NCBI GenBank assembly: GCA_002633005.1 | Contig: NMRA01000055.1 | Span: forward strand, 576,360 to 640,359 | Reading direction: 5' to 3' | Length of the DNA: 64,000 nucleotides | Origin: Phoronis australis | Lineage: Eukaryota > Phoronida > Phoronidae | Shown here: piece by piece, positions 22,142 to 35,400 of the stretch | Position numbering within the stretch: the stretch's first letter is position 1 | How the letters are laid out: every line of letters begins with the position of its first letter | Translations under genes and position numbers: made by a program | Notes under the pieces: generated by a model | Database searches by the model: none | What the model was told of the DNA's origin: nothing | The model's input: the letters and a program-made list of their open reading frames with translations, nothing else

Positions 22142-24899
22142 ACAACCTCATCTTGCGTGAAGTTTAACATAAACAACAACTAGTCGTGGTTCTTTCATTT
22201 GAATGTACTTTCTTTTGCTTTGAGTTTGCCGTTTGCTAATTCAGGAGTTGGGTGGATTAAAAATTTTTGATTAATCCCGTTTTCGGTCATTGTCCATGCT
22301 GTATAAATGAGGGACATTTTTAAAATCCGTTTTCTTAGCGACATTATGGTACGTGATTCGGTTGCTCGGAGTTCATTTCTGCGTTCAGAATACATTATGA
22401 ATTAACTGTTCAATATAGACATATGTTTGTAGATAGTTTGTAGGTTCTGGTCTGTGGTTGACATGGTTTCTGGTTCCCTTCAGAAGTTGTTTCCAGTGCC
22501 TGCTTACGTAGAGTTTCAATTTCCTCTATGGTGACGCCAATCTATTTGAGTCTCTGTTTGTAGTTAACAAGAGGTTCTTGTTTGGACTAGATTTCATAAT
22601 TCAGTGTGTGCACAACTGAAACTAGTGGGGTGTCTTGGTAAGAAATCGTCTGCTGTTGATTAAAATGTGTTTAGAGCTCAAGGGGACGTAATCCATTTTT
22701 CGCCTGAAAATGCGTTTTGAGGATTATTGTTGACTTATTGAAGTCGTTAGCTTTGACTATTAAAATCCGTTGTGTTTTGGGGTTTTATTACAAATTCCCA
22801 ATTCTTGCTGTTGTCTGTAAGACATCCGCTGAAATCAGTGCCGTTGACTTTTCGCTTGAAATATGGCTACCATTTATTGAGTAGGAATTATTACCACATT
22901 AAACTGTAACCGCTACGGTTGCAGGTTCGTATCCGCGCTGAGGTTGGTCACATTTTTTCACGGACAATGTCCCTTTAATAGTTTTTCACACAAATTTGTT
23001 TTATAACCCAAGATCACGCCACCTTTGGAGAAGGAAGTGACAGACATTGATGATGTTTCTTCTGTGTTTGTTGATATTGTAATTTGTGCACAGAACGGAT
23101 TTTATTAGATATTTATGGAGGAAAGATGTGACCTATAGTCATCTCGAATACTCTGTGTCAGAATTTGATGAATTTTTAATTTGTGCACAGCAGCAACACA
23201 CCAATTTACTTGTTGTTATCTTGCGATCAATATGTTATCTCCACTGTGTTGTTCTTAATGTTTGTTTCTAGTTGTGTTGATTTTGTTTGGGCAAAAATTC
23301 GAATGATTTTAAAGTGCCTTCTGTGGACACTCTGAGTTAGTTACAGGAAATGGAAGTTAATGGTCTCTGAAATTTTGGAAAGTTTAATAACGAAATTGGC
23401 CTTTTCACAATTCAGACTTGAAGATTTGCATGGTCATTTAAGGTGCGATCTATCAACACTCTGACAGTATTACAAACTGAATTGAAAGTTAATGTCAGAA
23501 TATTGGAAAAACTTTGATATGGCAAGTAGTCTTTGCACAAATCAGATTTTTGTCCAAAATGGAATAGACTTTTCCCTAAATTAAGGATTTTTGCAGCAGC
23601 TCAGTTTGTTCCTTTGGTTTTTACACGTCTTCGAATGGTTGTTACTGTAAAATCCTTCACTTTTGGGAACCCTATAATGGCAAACAAAAGAATCTTATTT
23701 CATCTTGTCAAATTTTGGAACAAAAAGTTAATTGTTTGTGGTGTTGCTTTACTACTTATTATATGTACTAATGAAGCGACACCTAGTGGCATTGTAGTAA
23801 ACCTTTGAAAAATAGGCAAATGTCAATTTTTGCTTCAAATTGGAGATTTTTCATCGTAAATGCCATGGCAGTAATTGTGTTTGAAAAGGGTTCGTACACA
23901 TTGGGTTGAACAATGTGGTATGTAATGAACTGATCGACCTCCGCAACACTGCCCCCTATAGGTGACCTGTCTCCCATAGTGTCCATGGAATGCACTGCTT
24001 TACATGCTTGTAATCCTGCAGGTTTTACCCTCTGTTAAAAACAAAGTATACAGAGGGAGCCCGCTGTAGACTGCTTGTGAATGTAAAGTATATTACTGTC
24101 AATGCAACACAATATCTGTGATAGAGTTATGTTTATTTAGTTGTTGAGGTCGCACTGGATTTGAATAGCACTTGTTTCCTGTAGCAAGGCTTCGTTCCCA
24201 AGGAACATTTTAACAGGAGTTGCTTCAGTACTGAACTGTAGGATCATGCAGTAGTTTTCAGAAGAAATTGACAAAACTATTTTTCTCGGAGAAAGTGATA
24301 AACTACTTGAGTTTGTAGAGTGTCGTTGCAAGCTTCCAGTTTTCTTATTCTGTTTTGGACGCAGTTCTGTGTTCAGTGTCCAAGCTGTCTGAGTTTTGTC
24401 AACTTTTCTTTATATTCAGAAAAGTTAGTGGACCAATTTTTACCACCTTACTCTCGGATTCTGTTCTAAAACCATGGAAACAAAAAAATCACCTTTTTTT
24501 AAAACTACTGTGTAGCATGATGCGTTATGACTTCGGTGAGACAACTTGAAGGAAAATGGCGCTTCAAAGTATCTAGGATATTACTCCAATTCTAGTCTCC
24601 ATGAAAGTTAGTGAGCTGTTAATTGAAATCATATTTGCAGTCATCGTTGTTGTGTCAATTGTATGTCATAATTGGTCAATACATTAAGCGCTGTCAGTGC
24701 TTTATACACGTAACAGTCCCAGCCTGAATTAAACTTTCCTTTTTGTGGTGTTAGAAAAGTGTGTCACATGATTGGCCCAGTTGCTGAAATGTCAGGTACA
24801 ACCACTGCCCAGTGTATAATGCAAAGGGCATCTCATTGCTCATTTAGTAAGTTTTGTCTGATCAAATTTCTCATTGCCTGTCGTGCATGGGGTGAAATC

Positions 24900-25115
24900 T
24901 CACCAAGTTAGAACAAATATGGTAGATAGGTTAAATTTTATTTTATTATTTTTCATTAATGGCACATAGTAACTACATAATGCCATGTTCAAAATCTGCA
25001 CTATAGCTATCAACGGGCAATGTTTTGATGTGGGCATTCATAAAATGGTAGCTTTTGAAAAAAATCAAAAAGTTTAATTTTGGCTAATATTTTTGTCCAA
25101 CATTGGTGAGATATT
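24900..25115 (+). repeat. Dispersed repeat, family C, copy 1
   Basis: Matches 26380-26590 with shared phrases CTATAGCTATCAACGG / TATAGCTACCAACGG, AATGTTTTGA and TTTTTGTCCAA(C/A)ATTGG. Fragments recur near 38210, 38725, 49280 and, reversed, 16236 and 60666. Confidence 0.6.
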
Positions 25116-25874
25116 TCCATAACACTATCCAGCGGTATAGCTTAGTTGGCTTTAGAACAGCGAATGACATTTAATTATTGCTTTGATGAGCAGTTGCTTG
25201 ATAACGTCTACTGCATTGTGGGTCTTGTGGGAACTTGCCACAAAAATTGAATGGCGCTGTGGTATTTTTGGATGGGGCTGTTGTTGCACGTGCATTTTGG
25301 TACTTTTACGATTCACTCTTCCATTATAAGGTTCAGCTTAGGATTTAATTATCCACTTCATTCCGAGAGATGTGCCGTTCATTGTTAAGTTAAATGTGAA
25401 ATCCCTAGTTAAGGATTGCTCCACTGTTTAACAGACATTGCACTACATAGTAGTGTGATTATAGTTGTCACTTGGCTTCAGCCATCTTTGTGTGAGGACG
25501 TTGTGATTGATAATCTGAGAATCTGAAAATTTAGCAATAAGGATGTTGCCTAATGAACACAATGAATTTATCGCCGGAATGTGTATTACATAGACTACGT
25601 TGCTTACAGCTGAGGCCTCACAGTATAAAATCAGTGGACATCTCAATCTGACCACTGGAGATTCGATTTTCCTGCCCCTTGTACATATAATTTTCCCAAG
25701 AATCGAGATAATTGGTTCTGTGATTGTGTGTAATCTTGTGATGCAGTGACTGCCTTTAGTTCAGTTTTGGCATGTTTTAATTTGAAATTTGAAGTTCTTG
25801 CTTTGCTGTTCAGTTATGCAAATTTGTTGTGGAATGCCAGTGTTTGTTTCATGAAAAGTGATTTAAGACTACGG

Positions 25875-26130
25875 AAAGTCATGAGTTTGGTCTTGTGCTC
25901 CAACACAACTATTTCTGAAAAATAATCAAATCTCACTTGAGCAAAAATGTAAAGTCTCTGACAACATGCACATAACTGTTACTTACTGAGATAATTTGTA
26001 TAAAGTATTTCTAGACTGTGATGGGCTCATTATTACTTGACTAAACCTTTAATACGCAATTGCGAAGTGGCAGTGTTAGACCAAATTTCCGTCTTGAGTC
26101 ACTTTTCATGAAACGGGCCCCAGGTTTAAA
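25875..26130 (+). repeat. Dispersed repeat, family B, copy 2
   Basis: Partner of 7920-8180. It ends TTTTCATGAAACGGGCCCC, a phrase echoed at about 36812 (GAGAAACGGGCCC). Confidence 0.75.
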
Positions 26131-26379
26131 AATGGCACTTTTGCTAATATGTTGGTGCTGGAATATTTGTGTCGTTAAGATGTCACCTGCCCTTTGCTTT
26201 AATTTTAGAGCACAACCTGGCATAATCATGAAATTGCTGTATGCAGGTCTTTGAACCTTGGTAATGTTCTGTAATGAGCGAGTTATTGTGTCATGTAATT
26301 TGCTTTGAACATGACTTCCCTCATCACTTGTGATGTCAGTTCAGTGGAAGATGTGGATGTATTGAATACACTAGTTACA

Positions 26380-26590
26380 TTAAAGTCTAACCAATTTAGG
26401 ACACAACATGGCGGACAAGTAAAATTTATTTCGTTTTTTCAAAAATGACCTACAGTACCAGAATGATGCCTTACTATATAGCTACCAACGGAAAATGTTT
26501 TGAAAACTTGCAATCGTTCACGTCATAAGCCCTCGAAAAATGAAAGGGGTGTAATTATTTTTGTCCAAAATTGGCGAGCTTTTACTGTGG
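26380..26590 (+). repeat. Dispersed repeat, family C, copy 2
   Basis: Starts with AATTTAGGACACAACATGG and continues like 24900-25115. The AATTTAGGACACAATATGG phrase also occurs at 38725 and reversed at 60675. Confidence 0.6.
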
Positions 26591-26632
26591 ATATTGATAT
26601 GAAGAATTTGATGATGAGAAAAGCTGGCTACA

Positions 26633-26796
26633 CAGTGGCGGATTTAGGGGGGTGCAAGGGGGCCATGCCCCTCCCCCCCAAATTCTCGCAGATTGCATTT
26701 GGCAGTTCGAGGTGCGAATGTCTTGACAGGCAAAATTCTGGCTAATACTGTACCCTGCCCTCCCCCCCAACTCAAAATCCTGGATATGTCCCTGTT
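26633..26796. mobile_element. Small inverted-repeat element (CAGTGGCGGATTTAGG type)
   Basis: The left end CAGTGGCGGATTTAGGGGGG mirrors the right end CCCCCCCAA...ATCCTGGATATGTCCCTG. About 164 bp, G-run/C-run ends, no ORF. Ends of this form are common in animal MITEs. Confidence 0.65.
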
Positions 26797-27972
26797 ACAG
26801 CCCTGGTATGACATTGACTGAATAGGCATTCATTTGCTGCGGTAGTGGTTATCACCATACCATATGGAATGTCAGTCCACTTAAGAAAGTGAGATCTCAA
26901 GTGGCTGGTAATTAAATAAGAAAATCTTCTATCAAATTTTTCATTTTTGCCTTTTAGACAGTGGTGCGCTCATTCTGTTTACAAACAGAATAACATCAGA
27001 GTTTGGATTAGGTTGTTAAAATGTATTAGCCATGCTGATTGTACGTGATTGAATGTGAAGGAATTATTTTGTAGAGTGACATCTAAATCAAGTGATGTTC
27101 CAACACGATGTAAATAATTTAGGATTGCAGAGGTCATTACCCTTAGTTAAGTACCCTTAGCAGCTAGACCGGTTTGTTGTGATGCTTGTTTGGAATGGTT
27201 TGCCTTTTGTTCAATAGGTGTCAGGCACACCATTTCCAGGTGGACATTCCTTTTATAGTTTTCAAACTGCACTCAATTAAACCGACTATGGAAAGAAGTT
27301 AAAGAAATTAGATTCTGGATTGTATTTTATAAAACGCCGATTTCATCCATCATTCCTACAAGAAATGTTTGATGAAGTAAATTTAATAATTTCACTTTCG
27401 TTCCAATCGACTGTTATCTATCATAATGTTTGTCCATGTTGTTATAATTTATTTCAGCTGGCTGTAATTCTAAACATGTAAACAATGTGCAATTGAGAAA
27501 TATAATATGCCTACATATCCGAATGTCTTTTATTTTTCAAACTATATCATCACACCCATGAATTCAGTGCCAACAAAACAATTCACTGTTTAAATTAACA
27601 TTCAGCAGATAGGCAAGTACACTATTGAATAATGAAAAGTACATTTGAACACAGTGGGAGTCCATCTTTGCTGAATAATTTATTAATTCACTCCTACACG
27701 ATTATGTAAACATTGTGTATTCAGTAAGTGTTACAACCAGTGTAAGTATTGTGCAACACGAAGACATGGAGTATCACAAAAGTTTAGCTCAACTCCCGAC
27801 ACTATACGGCCCCTATCACAAATTCTGCAGGTGCATTCCCACTAGGCGAACTTTGGTTTAAAGTTATCCCCATTAAATGGACTGAGTTTGGCTTTGAGAC
27901 ATGGCCCACAAACAGAAATATGACATGAGAATGACAAATTGAAATGTACTTAAATAAAGGGACTCTTCAATA

Positions 27973-28547
27973 AGGGCTGTTCCAGTAAAATCTGTATGGG
28001 AGGGGGGGAAGGCACCTTTTTTTCGCACCCACCACCCATATTTTTCATTTATTTCTTCACCCTGCCACCCGTAATTTTTTATAAGTTTGAAATGCAACCA
28101 CCCGTAATTTTTTTTGTTCTTGTGGTTGACAGCACAGGCGCTTGAGTTTATCTGTTCCTCCATTACCACTAACGTCATTCATTACTAAGAAAACATATGT
28201 TTCTTATATATGGTGATTACCCATCGAGAAATTCGAGCACCTGTGGTTAAATGGTGTTAAGGGCATGCCAATGAGGAGATCGGAGGGAGTGAAAAAGTCG
28301 GAGCTTTTTGCAAGTTGCAATTTTGTTTCAGTTTTTGATTCTGTGCGGATTGTTTATAAAATTTACTAATAAAATTACCCACCATCAAACATTTATGGCC
28401 CAATGAAACAACAACGACCTGTAAATTATTATTTTTTTTGAAGTACGACCACCAGCCATTTTGAATTTAAATCAAACGCAACCACCCATAAATTTTTATT
28501 TCAGTTGCCTTCCCCCCCTCCCACACAGATTTTGCTGGAACAGCCCT
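27973..28547. mobile_element. 575-bp MITE with AGGGCTGTTCCAG termini
   Basis: The left end AGGGCTGTTCCAGTAAAATC and the right end TTTTGCTGGAACAGCCCT are inverted over about 40 bp, including G-rich/C-rich segments. The interior carries repeated ACCACCCATA/CCACCCGTAATTTTT phrases. No transposase. It lies just past the ERCC4 3' end and contains the nearest minus-strand AATAAA (28495-28500). Confidence 0.8.
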
Positions 28548-29149
28548 AACATGTTTTGTGGGATATCTTGTTGATTCTAGTGCAATCCTATATCGTTGCG
28601 GCAATCTCTACCGATAACTTCGTCGAAGTTTCGGTGAGTACTGAAGCTTACCGGAGTTAACGTTTGCCACTTACCGAAACTGTTAAAAGCAAAGCTTCGC
28701 CTCTATTTAGAAAGCACTGTGAGAGCGTCCAATCATTTTGATGAAATAAGCAAACACTTAACTTCAACCAAGAACATGCCTCTAATGTAACACCTGTCTA
28801 ATGGGGTATATACTCGAATTCCCCATTTTCAAGATCGTTCTGAAAACTGTGTTGGCGTGATAAGCCACTAACCATATTGCTCTGTGGAAAGTATTTCCTG
28901 CAGTCAGACACTGTTCCAAAACAGTTGGCTTGATAAGGGCTACAGTTAATGTAGTTGATATAGCTTGTGCCCATCATTAGAGAGCAATCTTACATAACCG
29001 GATTGGAGAGACAACTGTCTCGCGCACATTTTAAGTTTCAATATTTTGCCTAATACAAATAATGATAACCCAAGAAAATTCAATATATAAAGATCATAGG
29101 AAGAAAATACTGTACACCAGTGAACTGTTGCTAAACAACATACATTTGG
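28548..29149. other. Presumed ERCC4 3' untranslated region
   Basis: No frame recognised. No minus-strand AATAAA was seen between the ERCC4 stop and the neighbouring MITE. Contains a short inverted stretch around 28600-28680 with CTTACCGGA/TTTCGGT motifs. Confidence 0.4.
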
Positions 29150-29419
29150 TCACCTTTTCTTCTTGCTTGGCCCCCCTTTGCCTTTCCATTTGCTACCACC
29201 TTTCCCCTTAGCCCCACCCTTGTCTGACACCCCGTCCTCAGCCACGCCCTTTTCACTCCTATGCAGGAACGTCCAGAGTAGCTTGGCATTCATTGTGTTG
29301 TCCAGTATCTCGGCCAGTCTTTCTTCGGACAATGCGGCCAGGGTAACCAGGGAGTCTACTCTGTTCATGACCAGATGAATGTTCTTAGTGTTTATGCCCG
29401 GCATCTTGAGTAGGATGTT
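29150..29419 (-). CDS. ERCC4: ERCC4 exon 21 (helix-hairpin-helix, stop)
   Basis: 270 nt; acceptor CCGTTCCAG|AAC, phase 0, TGA at 29150-29152. [19 protein letters not shown] through [11 protein letters not shown] is the (HhH)2 domain that binds ERCC1 and DNA. The tail is lengthened, with repeats of GGxKxKGKGG character, compared with the short human KGKGKK end. Confidence 0.95.
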   Translation of the reverse strand, partial: NILLKMPGINTKNIHLVMNRVDSLVTLAALSEERLAEILDNTMNAKLLWTFLHRSEKGVAEDGVSDKGGAKGKGGSKWKGKGGPSKKKR

Positions 29420-32400
29420 CTGGAACGGCAATCACACATGTCAAATGAAGCTAATGTGTAATCAGAATGAAGTTTCACTATTGGATATTTTGGAACTGTA
29501 AATAAATTACTCAGGTGATAGTTACAATACAACATAATGACAGACATAAATTACAAGAAAAATGCAAACCATTAAAATGTGCCCATGAGAGCACTACAAA
29601 TGATATGCTTCTACGGGTGTTTACTAGTATCATAAAACAACCACTAGATGGCGCAGAAAACTGTTCTCATCCAAAGGCTTTGTCATCTCGTAAACCTAAA
29701 AAAATTAAATTGCCACTACGAGGCAAATTGGTAGTCGCATCGGTACAAAACAAGGCGCAATCTGCTTTCAAGCTCTTAGTAATACACTTGCCAAATTTCA
29801 AAAAGCTCCTCCGAAGAGTTGGGATACAGCCTTGGATGGAAAAAAAAATTGTCACGAGACGGCACCATAGTAATCTGACCTGTCCGAAAACCAATGTGAG
29901 CTATGATCTTTCTGCCTTTTCAGTCAATTTTTTAAAAAGATTAAGTTTGGTGCCATTCAACTTTTCTGGCCATTTTGTGGTGCAAAAACAGAAATTAAAA
30001 AATTCTGTAATTACGATTTCTTTGAAACAAACTTGAAGTCACAATGAACAACCACCAATTTAGAATAAGTACATGCTAAATTCAAATTTGCACAACATTT
30101 TTCATTTACAAAGTTTTCCCTAAAATAAAGTAGAGAGATGAATATCTCAATGTTTTGCCAAAGAAGGTGAGAATTGCAAAAGTTGCACCTACCCTCGGCC
30201 CATGGTTGTATTTCTCCGACTCCAAGGATTCTGTCTCTGAAGTAATCTTCATCGCTTCTTCAACATCCGGCTGCGGTCGTCCACGCTAAGATAATTACAG
30301 TGCATATATATAGCACATCTGCCACATTGCTGAGTTTAAATGGGTCACTGTACTTCAACAATTACAGCATTAGTTGAATTTTGCATCACTGACAAACTGA
30401 ATATTTCTGCAAGGGTATTAATCAAAGGTAGATGGAATGCTGCTTAGGTGATATCACTAATACCTTGGGACACCCCATTTCCCACAATGGCAAGTGTTGA
30501 ATGTTTTGATAATTTTATGACGGTCTCAAAAACTTTAAAAAAGTTTTAAATTACATTTCTCATTTTCATTAATGTGGTCAGAATAGAGCTTCCTAATATT
30601 CACACTGTATTCACTACTGCTCTACCATGGCATAATGCAAGATCTTTATTATTATATCACTTGACAAGTAAGCTCAAAACTTATAACAAGAGTCTAATAC
30701 AGTGGACCCCGCAGTTTCACTGTAAATAACTGGGATAGTCCATTAAGCGGGTTCCTAATTCAGTTGGTGGCAACTGTAACCACTTTTATAAGATGATCAT
30801 GCAAAGAGAAGAGAAAGACAACAGGAAACAACTGAATCATTAAGTTTATCCTGTGCACTGAGTTCTGATTAAGTGAATTGGGTTGGTTTTTAGACAGAAA
30901 AGCGAAGATTCCTAATGCTGATAAGTGGGTGAGAATCAATTTTGCTGATTTTTAATTCCAATATTGAGGAATATGACAATGTCAAGAATATAGAGTTATT
31001 TTACATGGGTTTGATGGGAAATGATTCGTTTTATGACATAACGATAACTGGAATATTCTATTCACGGTATCACATTAAGTGGGCTCCACATAACTAACAA
31101 AATGATTATAAAGAAAAATAAAATTATTCCTTTATTTGAAGAAAAGGTGTGATCAATGTACATATTTAATTTGCCCAAGGCAAGATATCTCGCATGTTGT
31201 TTGTTAAGAAGGCCTAATCTTACTTTGTGAAAATATGACTTTGCTGGTTACCTTCAGTTCCTCGAATAGTTCTGCGGTGGCATACGGACTCTGACACCAG
31301 AGCACACGGAGCCGGGGGAAGTGAAGGGTCAACAGAGTCAGCCTGGAGGTCGTGTCCTGGATGGAGATCTCACTGGACAGCTGGTACTTGCCCTGGACGA
31401 TGGGAGATAAACCGTGAGCATGCTCAATGAGAGGTGAAGGGTCAACAGGGTCAACCTAAGAGGTCATGTCTTGGATCGTTATCACACTCTTACCGTAGAC
31501 AAAGAGATACGAATGGAGAGCATGCTCAACAGGAAGTGAAGGGTGAAGAAAGTCAGCCTAGAGGTCGTGTCCTAGATGGATCTTTCAGTGAGGCTAGTTG
31601 GAACTTGCTCCAGATACTGCGACAATGGTGTCAGAGAGCACGGTCAACAGGGAGTGAAAGGTCAATAGGGTCAACTCAGAGGTAATGTGTCTCGGACGGA
31701 TATCTCAGTCAACAGTTGAAACTTGCTCTAGATAATGGGAGATAGACAGCGAGCATGCTCAACAGGAAGTGAAAGGTCAATTGGTTCAGTCTTATGGGAT
31801 AATAATGGGATACGAACAGAGAGCATGCTCAACAGGAAGTGAAAGGTCAATTGGTTCAGTCTTATGGGATAATAATGGGATACAAACAGAGAGCATGCTC
31901 AACAGGAAGTGAAAGGTCAATTGGTTCAGTCTAGTGGGATAATAATGGGATACGAACAGAGAGCATGCCGCATGCTCTCTGAACCTGTTGACCTTTCACT
32001 TCCTGTTGAGCATGATGCTCAACAGGAAGTGAAAGGTCAACAGGTTCAGTCTAGTGGGATAATAATGGGATACGAACAGAGAGCATGCTCAACAGGAAGT
32101 GAAAGGTCAACAGGTTCACTCTAGTGGGATAATAATGGGATACGAACAGAGAGCATGGTTAAAGGCAATAACTGAATGTTACTGAAAGTCATTCTATGTT
32201 GAACATGTGACAGACCAAGTATAGAACGAAGGATATGCCACAACAAAAATAATTACAGAATCATCAGATTAATAATCCTAAAAGATTAGGGCATCAACTT
32301 CATAAAGACACAGTTTGTTGAATGCACAGAACTTTTCATACAGTTATTTGCATCTGTAAAAATTAATTTTAACAATAAACAATCTCCATTCTGCGGATCG

Positions 32401-35400
32401 TCAAGATTCTCACATCTTTAGGTTAGTATTAAGTGGACATATGACTACAGCTGCTGTATTCTCGATGGATAGTTTTCTTAACTTACAGTTCTAGAAAAAT
32501 GGCAACTATTAAATTTGCTTCAAAGCAATACTTTTTGTCCCAAATTGAAGATTTTTTACTGTTTACTTTCGTTTTTACTCACCTGTAAGCTGAATGGTTT
32601 GTTTGGATCGAACTCAATGAGAAGTACAGGTCTCTTGTAATACCGGTTCATGGATACACACTGATTATAGAGACGCCCACTGTTCAGGGAGCCAATCAGA
32701 TCGCTAACGCTCTTTCGCTCGACGCAGATGTCAGGCGTCAGGATGTAGTCGCCCACCTCTATGGTGACGGGTTCGATGTCAATACCACGGCGATGGAGGA
32801 GAGAGGGCAACTCACTACGGAACTCACGCATGTCCACGATAACCTGGAAATGGGTAAAATGAAAAATTGAGTGTGACAACTGACCATAGATGGAGCTGTC
32901 TGCATGTGGCTTCAAAAACTGAATGGAGCCACTTTGCATGTGACTTTAACATTTGGTTTTGTGTTCAAGATGGAGTGTTTACTAGTTATTGTTATAAATT
33001 TTCTTAACGATGTGACAGTGTAAATAGACAAAAGGTCGGTGTAAACAGACCAAGAGATTTTAATAATAGTTGTAACATGCCACCATCTCAGAGCAGTTTT
33101 AGAAAGTCAATTTTGCAGACGGTTGTATATCATGGGTGTCGTTCACATACAACAAGCCTTTTGAAATTGATTGGTTGAATTACAAACTGTCTCCGCTAAC
33201 CTACGCTGAAGCTCAAAAACCTATAAAAATTCAACCAACAGTTCTTTTGCCCTACTTTTTGCCGTTCTTTGTCCGGTTTGTCCAGGCCTCCTTTACGCGT
33301 GTTCACCGTGGCGTTGGCAGGTTTGTCGCCACGTACAAGGCTGGGATCATCATCAAGTCGGCCCTCGCGCTCCTCCGGAATGACCATAGTCTATAGAAGA
33401 AGAGTGCTAAAACTGGACAACTTGATTGAGAAGTGACGTAATGTTAAACTTGCAGTACTTCAGACACCATTTAAACACTGACAACGCCATATGTTTCTCC
33501 ACCACTTGCGCACATTGAAAAAGTTTCAGTCCTTAAAATAAAATTCCGCAACATATTGAGTGCTAAATAATTAGTGAAAAACTATTGCAGCAGCTATTGG
33601 GCTAAAGAATCGTTGACCATCAATGAGAAAAATTAATACATTCAAGTCAGGCTTATATAACAAGCTCTGCAGGTTATGTCAAAATGATCGGTCTGTCTCG
33701 TTCCTAAACTCAGATAAAAAACAACTTGACAACTGGGACTGGAGCCTAAGGCTTTTGATGTGATATACCGGTTTCCCGGGGCTCTGAAGCAAAAACACAA
33801 CAATTTCTATGAAAAATGTGTGCAAAAGTTACCTGTCAGAGGAATTTTACTAAAATGAAGTTTGTAATCATTTCTTACTGCTTTTTCCTTGATTAGTTGT
33901 TCAAAAGCCTCTTTCTCCTGGCGGAGAGCAGTCAGATATTTCTGCTCTTCTGTCGACAAGGCGTATATCAGGAAGTAAACTCTGAGCGGAACACCAGGAT
34001 TTGATGCTTTATAAACCTGAAAACAACCGGAATGAGAGTCTCAAGTCACATTCTTTAAATTATGGCCAAATCCTGGCAATAAAAACGAGAAAGATATTTC
34101 AGCAAAATGGCAGTGAGTGACAGATGGCCAGAGACAGACAGTCAGTGAAAGAAGTGCATTTCACGGCTTTCATTATGAATCAAACACAAAGCATAGTACG
34201 TAAGACTTGGGACAAATCAGGAATCAGCTGGATCAAGATTTAATGTTAGTTAACTTGATATATCACCTCCAGTTGTCGGACAAAAGTGACGTCTCCGTCA
34301 TACATGATCACGTAACGGGGTTGGAAACTGTCCAGTGTGCTGGCAAGACCAGTAGGGTCGGAGCAGCCTCGAAGAGGGTGTATGACGGTGAACGGGGAGT
34401 CGATCACACCAAAGTACCCATCGGGTGATACGGTACTGTCTGGCACAGACTTGGGAACACAGTCCTGAAATTAAACCACAGAAATGACTTCAAAGTTTAA
34501 AAGAGCAAAACATCTCACAATTTTTTTAACTCGTAAACTTTTTCTAATCTGTTAGTGAACATCATTCTTTGTCAAAGTCAAACTTCGTAAAAGAATTTTG
34601 ATTGATTGTGAATTGGTTAACAAGTTGCGAGCATTTGTTACTTGGGGTGCAAAAGGGAGAGTAACCAATCACTTCAATTCGATAATCACTGAAACTTTTC
34701 TGCGTCATTCTCAGGCCCTTGGCTTTAACAAACATGATGAAAATCAATTAACTTTCTGTCTGTTGTAGGCACTTTAAAGTCAAGTTGGTGACTTCATCTA
34801 ATTAACCTGGTCAATATGTGAACTAAGGGGTAGTAATTGTTGACACTCAAGGTCTTCATTCAACCAGTGAAAGCGTCACTATGAATAAACTGCCAGAAAT
34901 GGGTGAATGCTGATCTATTTCCATTTTGTTTTCATTAAGCAAGTTCCGTTCTCAGTGCACGTAATACACTTTCATTAAACTTTCACACATTTGCCTGTCT
35001 GTGACATTTCTGTCAAAGTAACTGTTGCATTTTGCCCACTCAGCTGGCTGAAATACGAAAATCGAATTGGGCCTTTTACTCTCATAAAATTAGTCTCATA
35101 ACATTTCGCACTCTATTTCCATTAGCAACATAAACATTGAAACCATCAGCGACTCATCAACTACAAAATTGTGAATCAGAAAATGGCGTGCATATGAATT
35201 GTCTGTGACTTGAGTTGTAAACGAAATAGTGTTCTACTACCATAAGGTATGATACCGATATTATGAGTTAGGCACAATTTGATTTTCAAATTTAGCAAGC
35301 TAAACATGGCAAAATGCACCTTTAATTTCTTTTCATGTAAAACATGCATGTCTGAAATGACATGTACACTGTTTTAAGCACTGCTAGTTGTAAAAGGGGT

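Larger units (their letters stand above)
22142..26632. other. Gene-poor interval with decayed repeats
   Basis: No coding signal recognised. It contains a B-box-like phrase (GCAGGTTCGTATCC, 22921), a diverged direct duplication of about 130 bp near 23320-23560, and copies of families B and C. GCCACTAGGTGTCGC on the minus strand (23777-23790) resembles a CTCF core. Confidence 0.5.

Noticed and set aside
29515-30036. 173-codon plus-strand ORF
   Set aside because: It runs over a dispersed repeat inside an ERCC4 intron, with low-complexity Lys-rich translation and no recognised domain.
31434-32156. CRISPR-like array
   Set aside because: The repeats are contiguous with no unique spacers, lie in an animal gene, and clearly derive from an exon.
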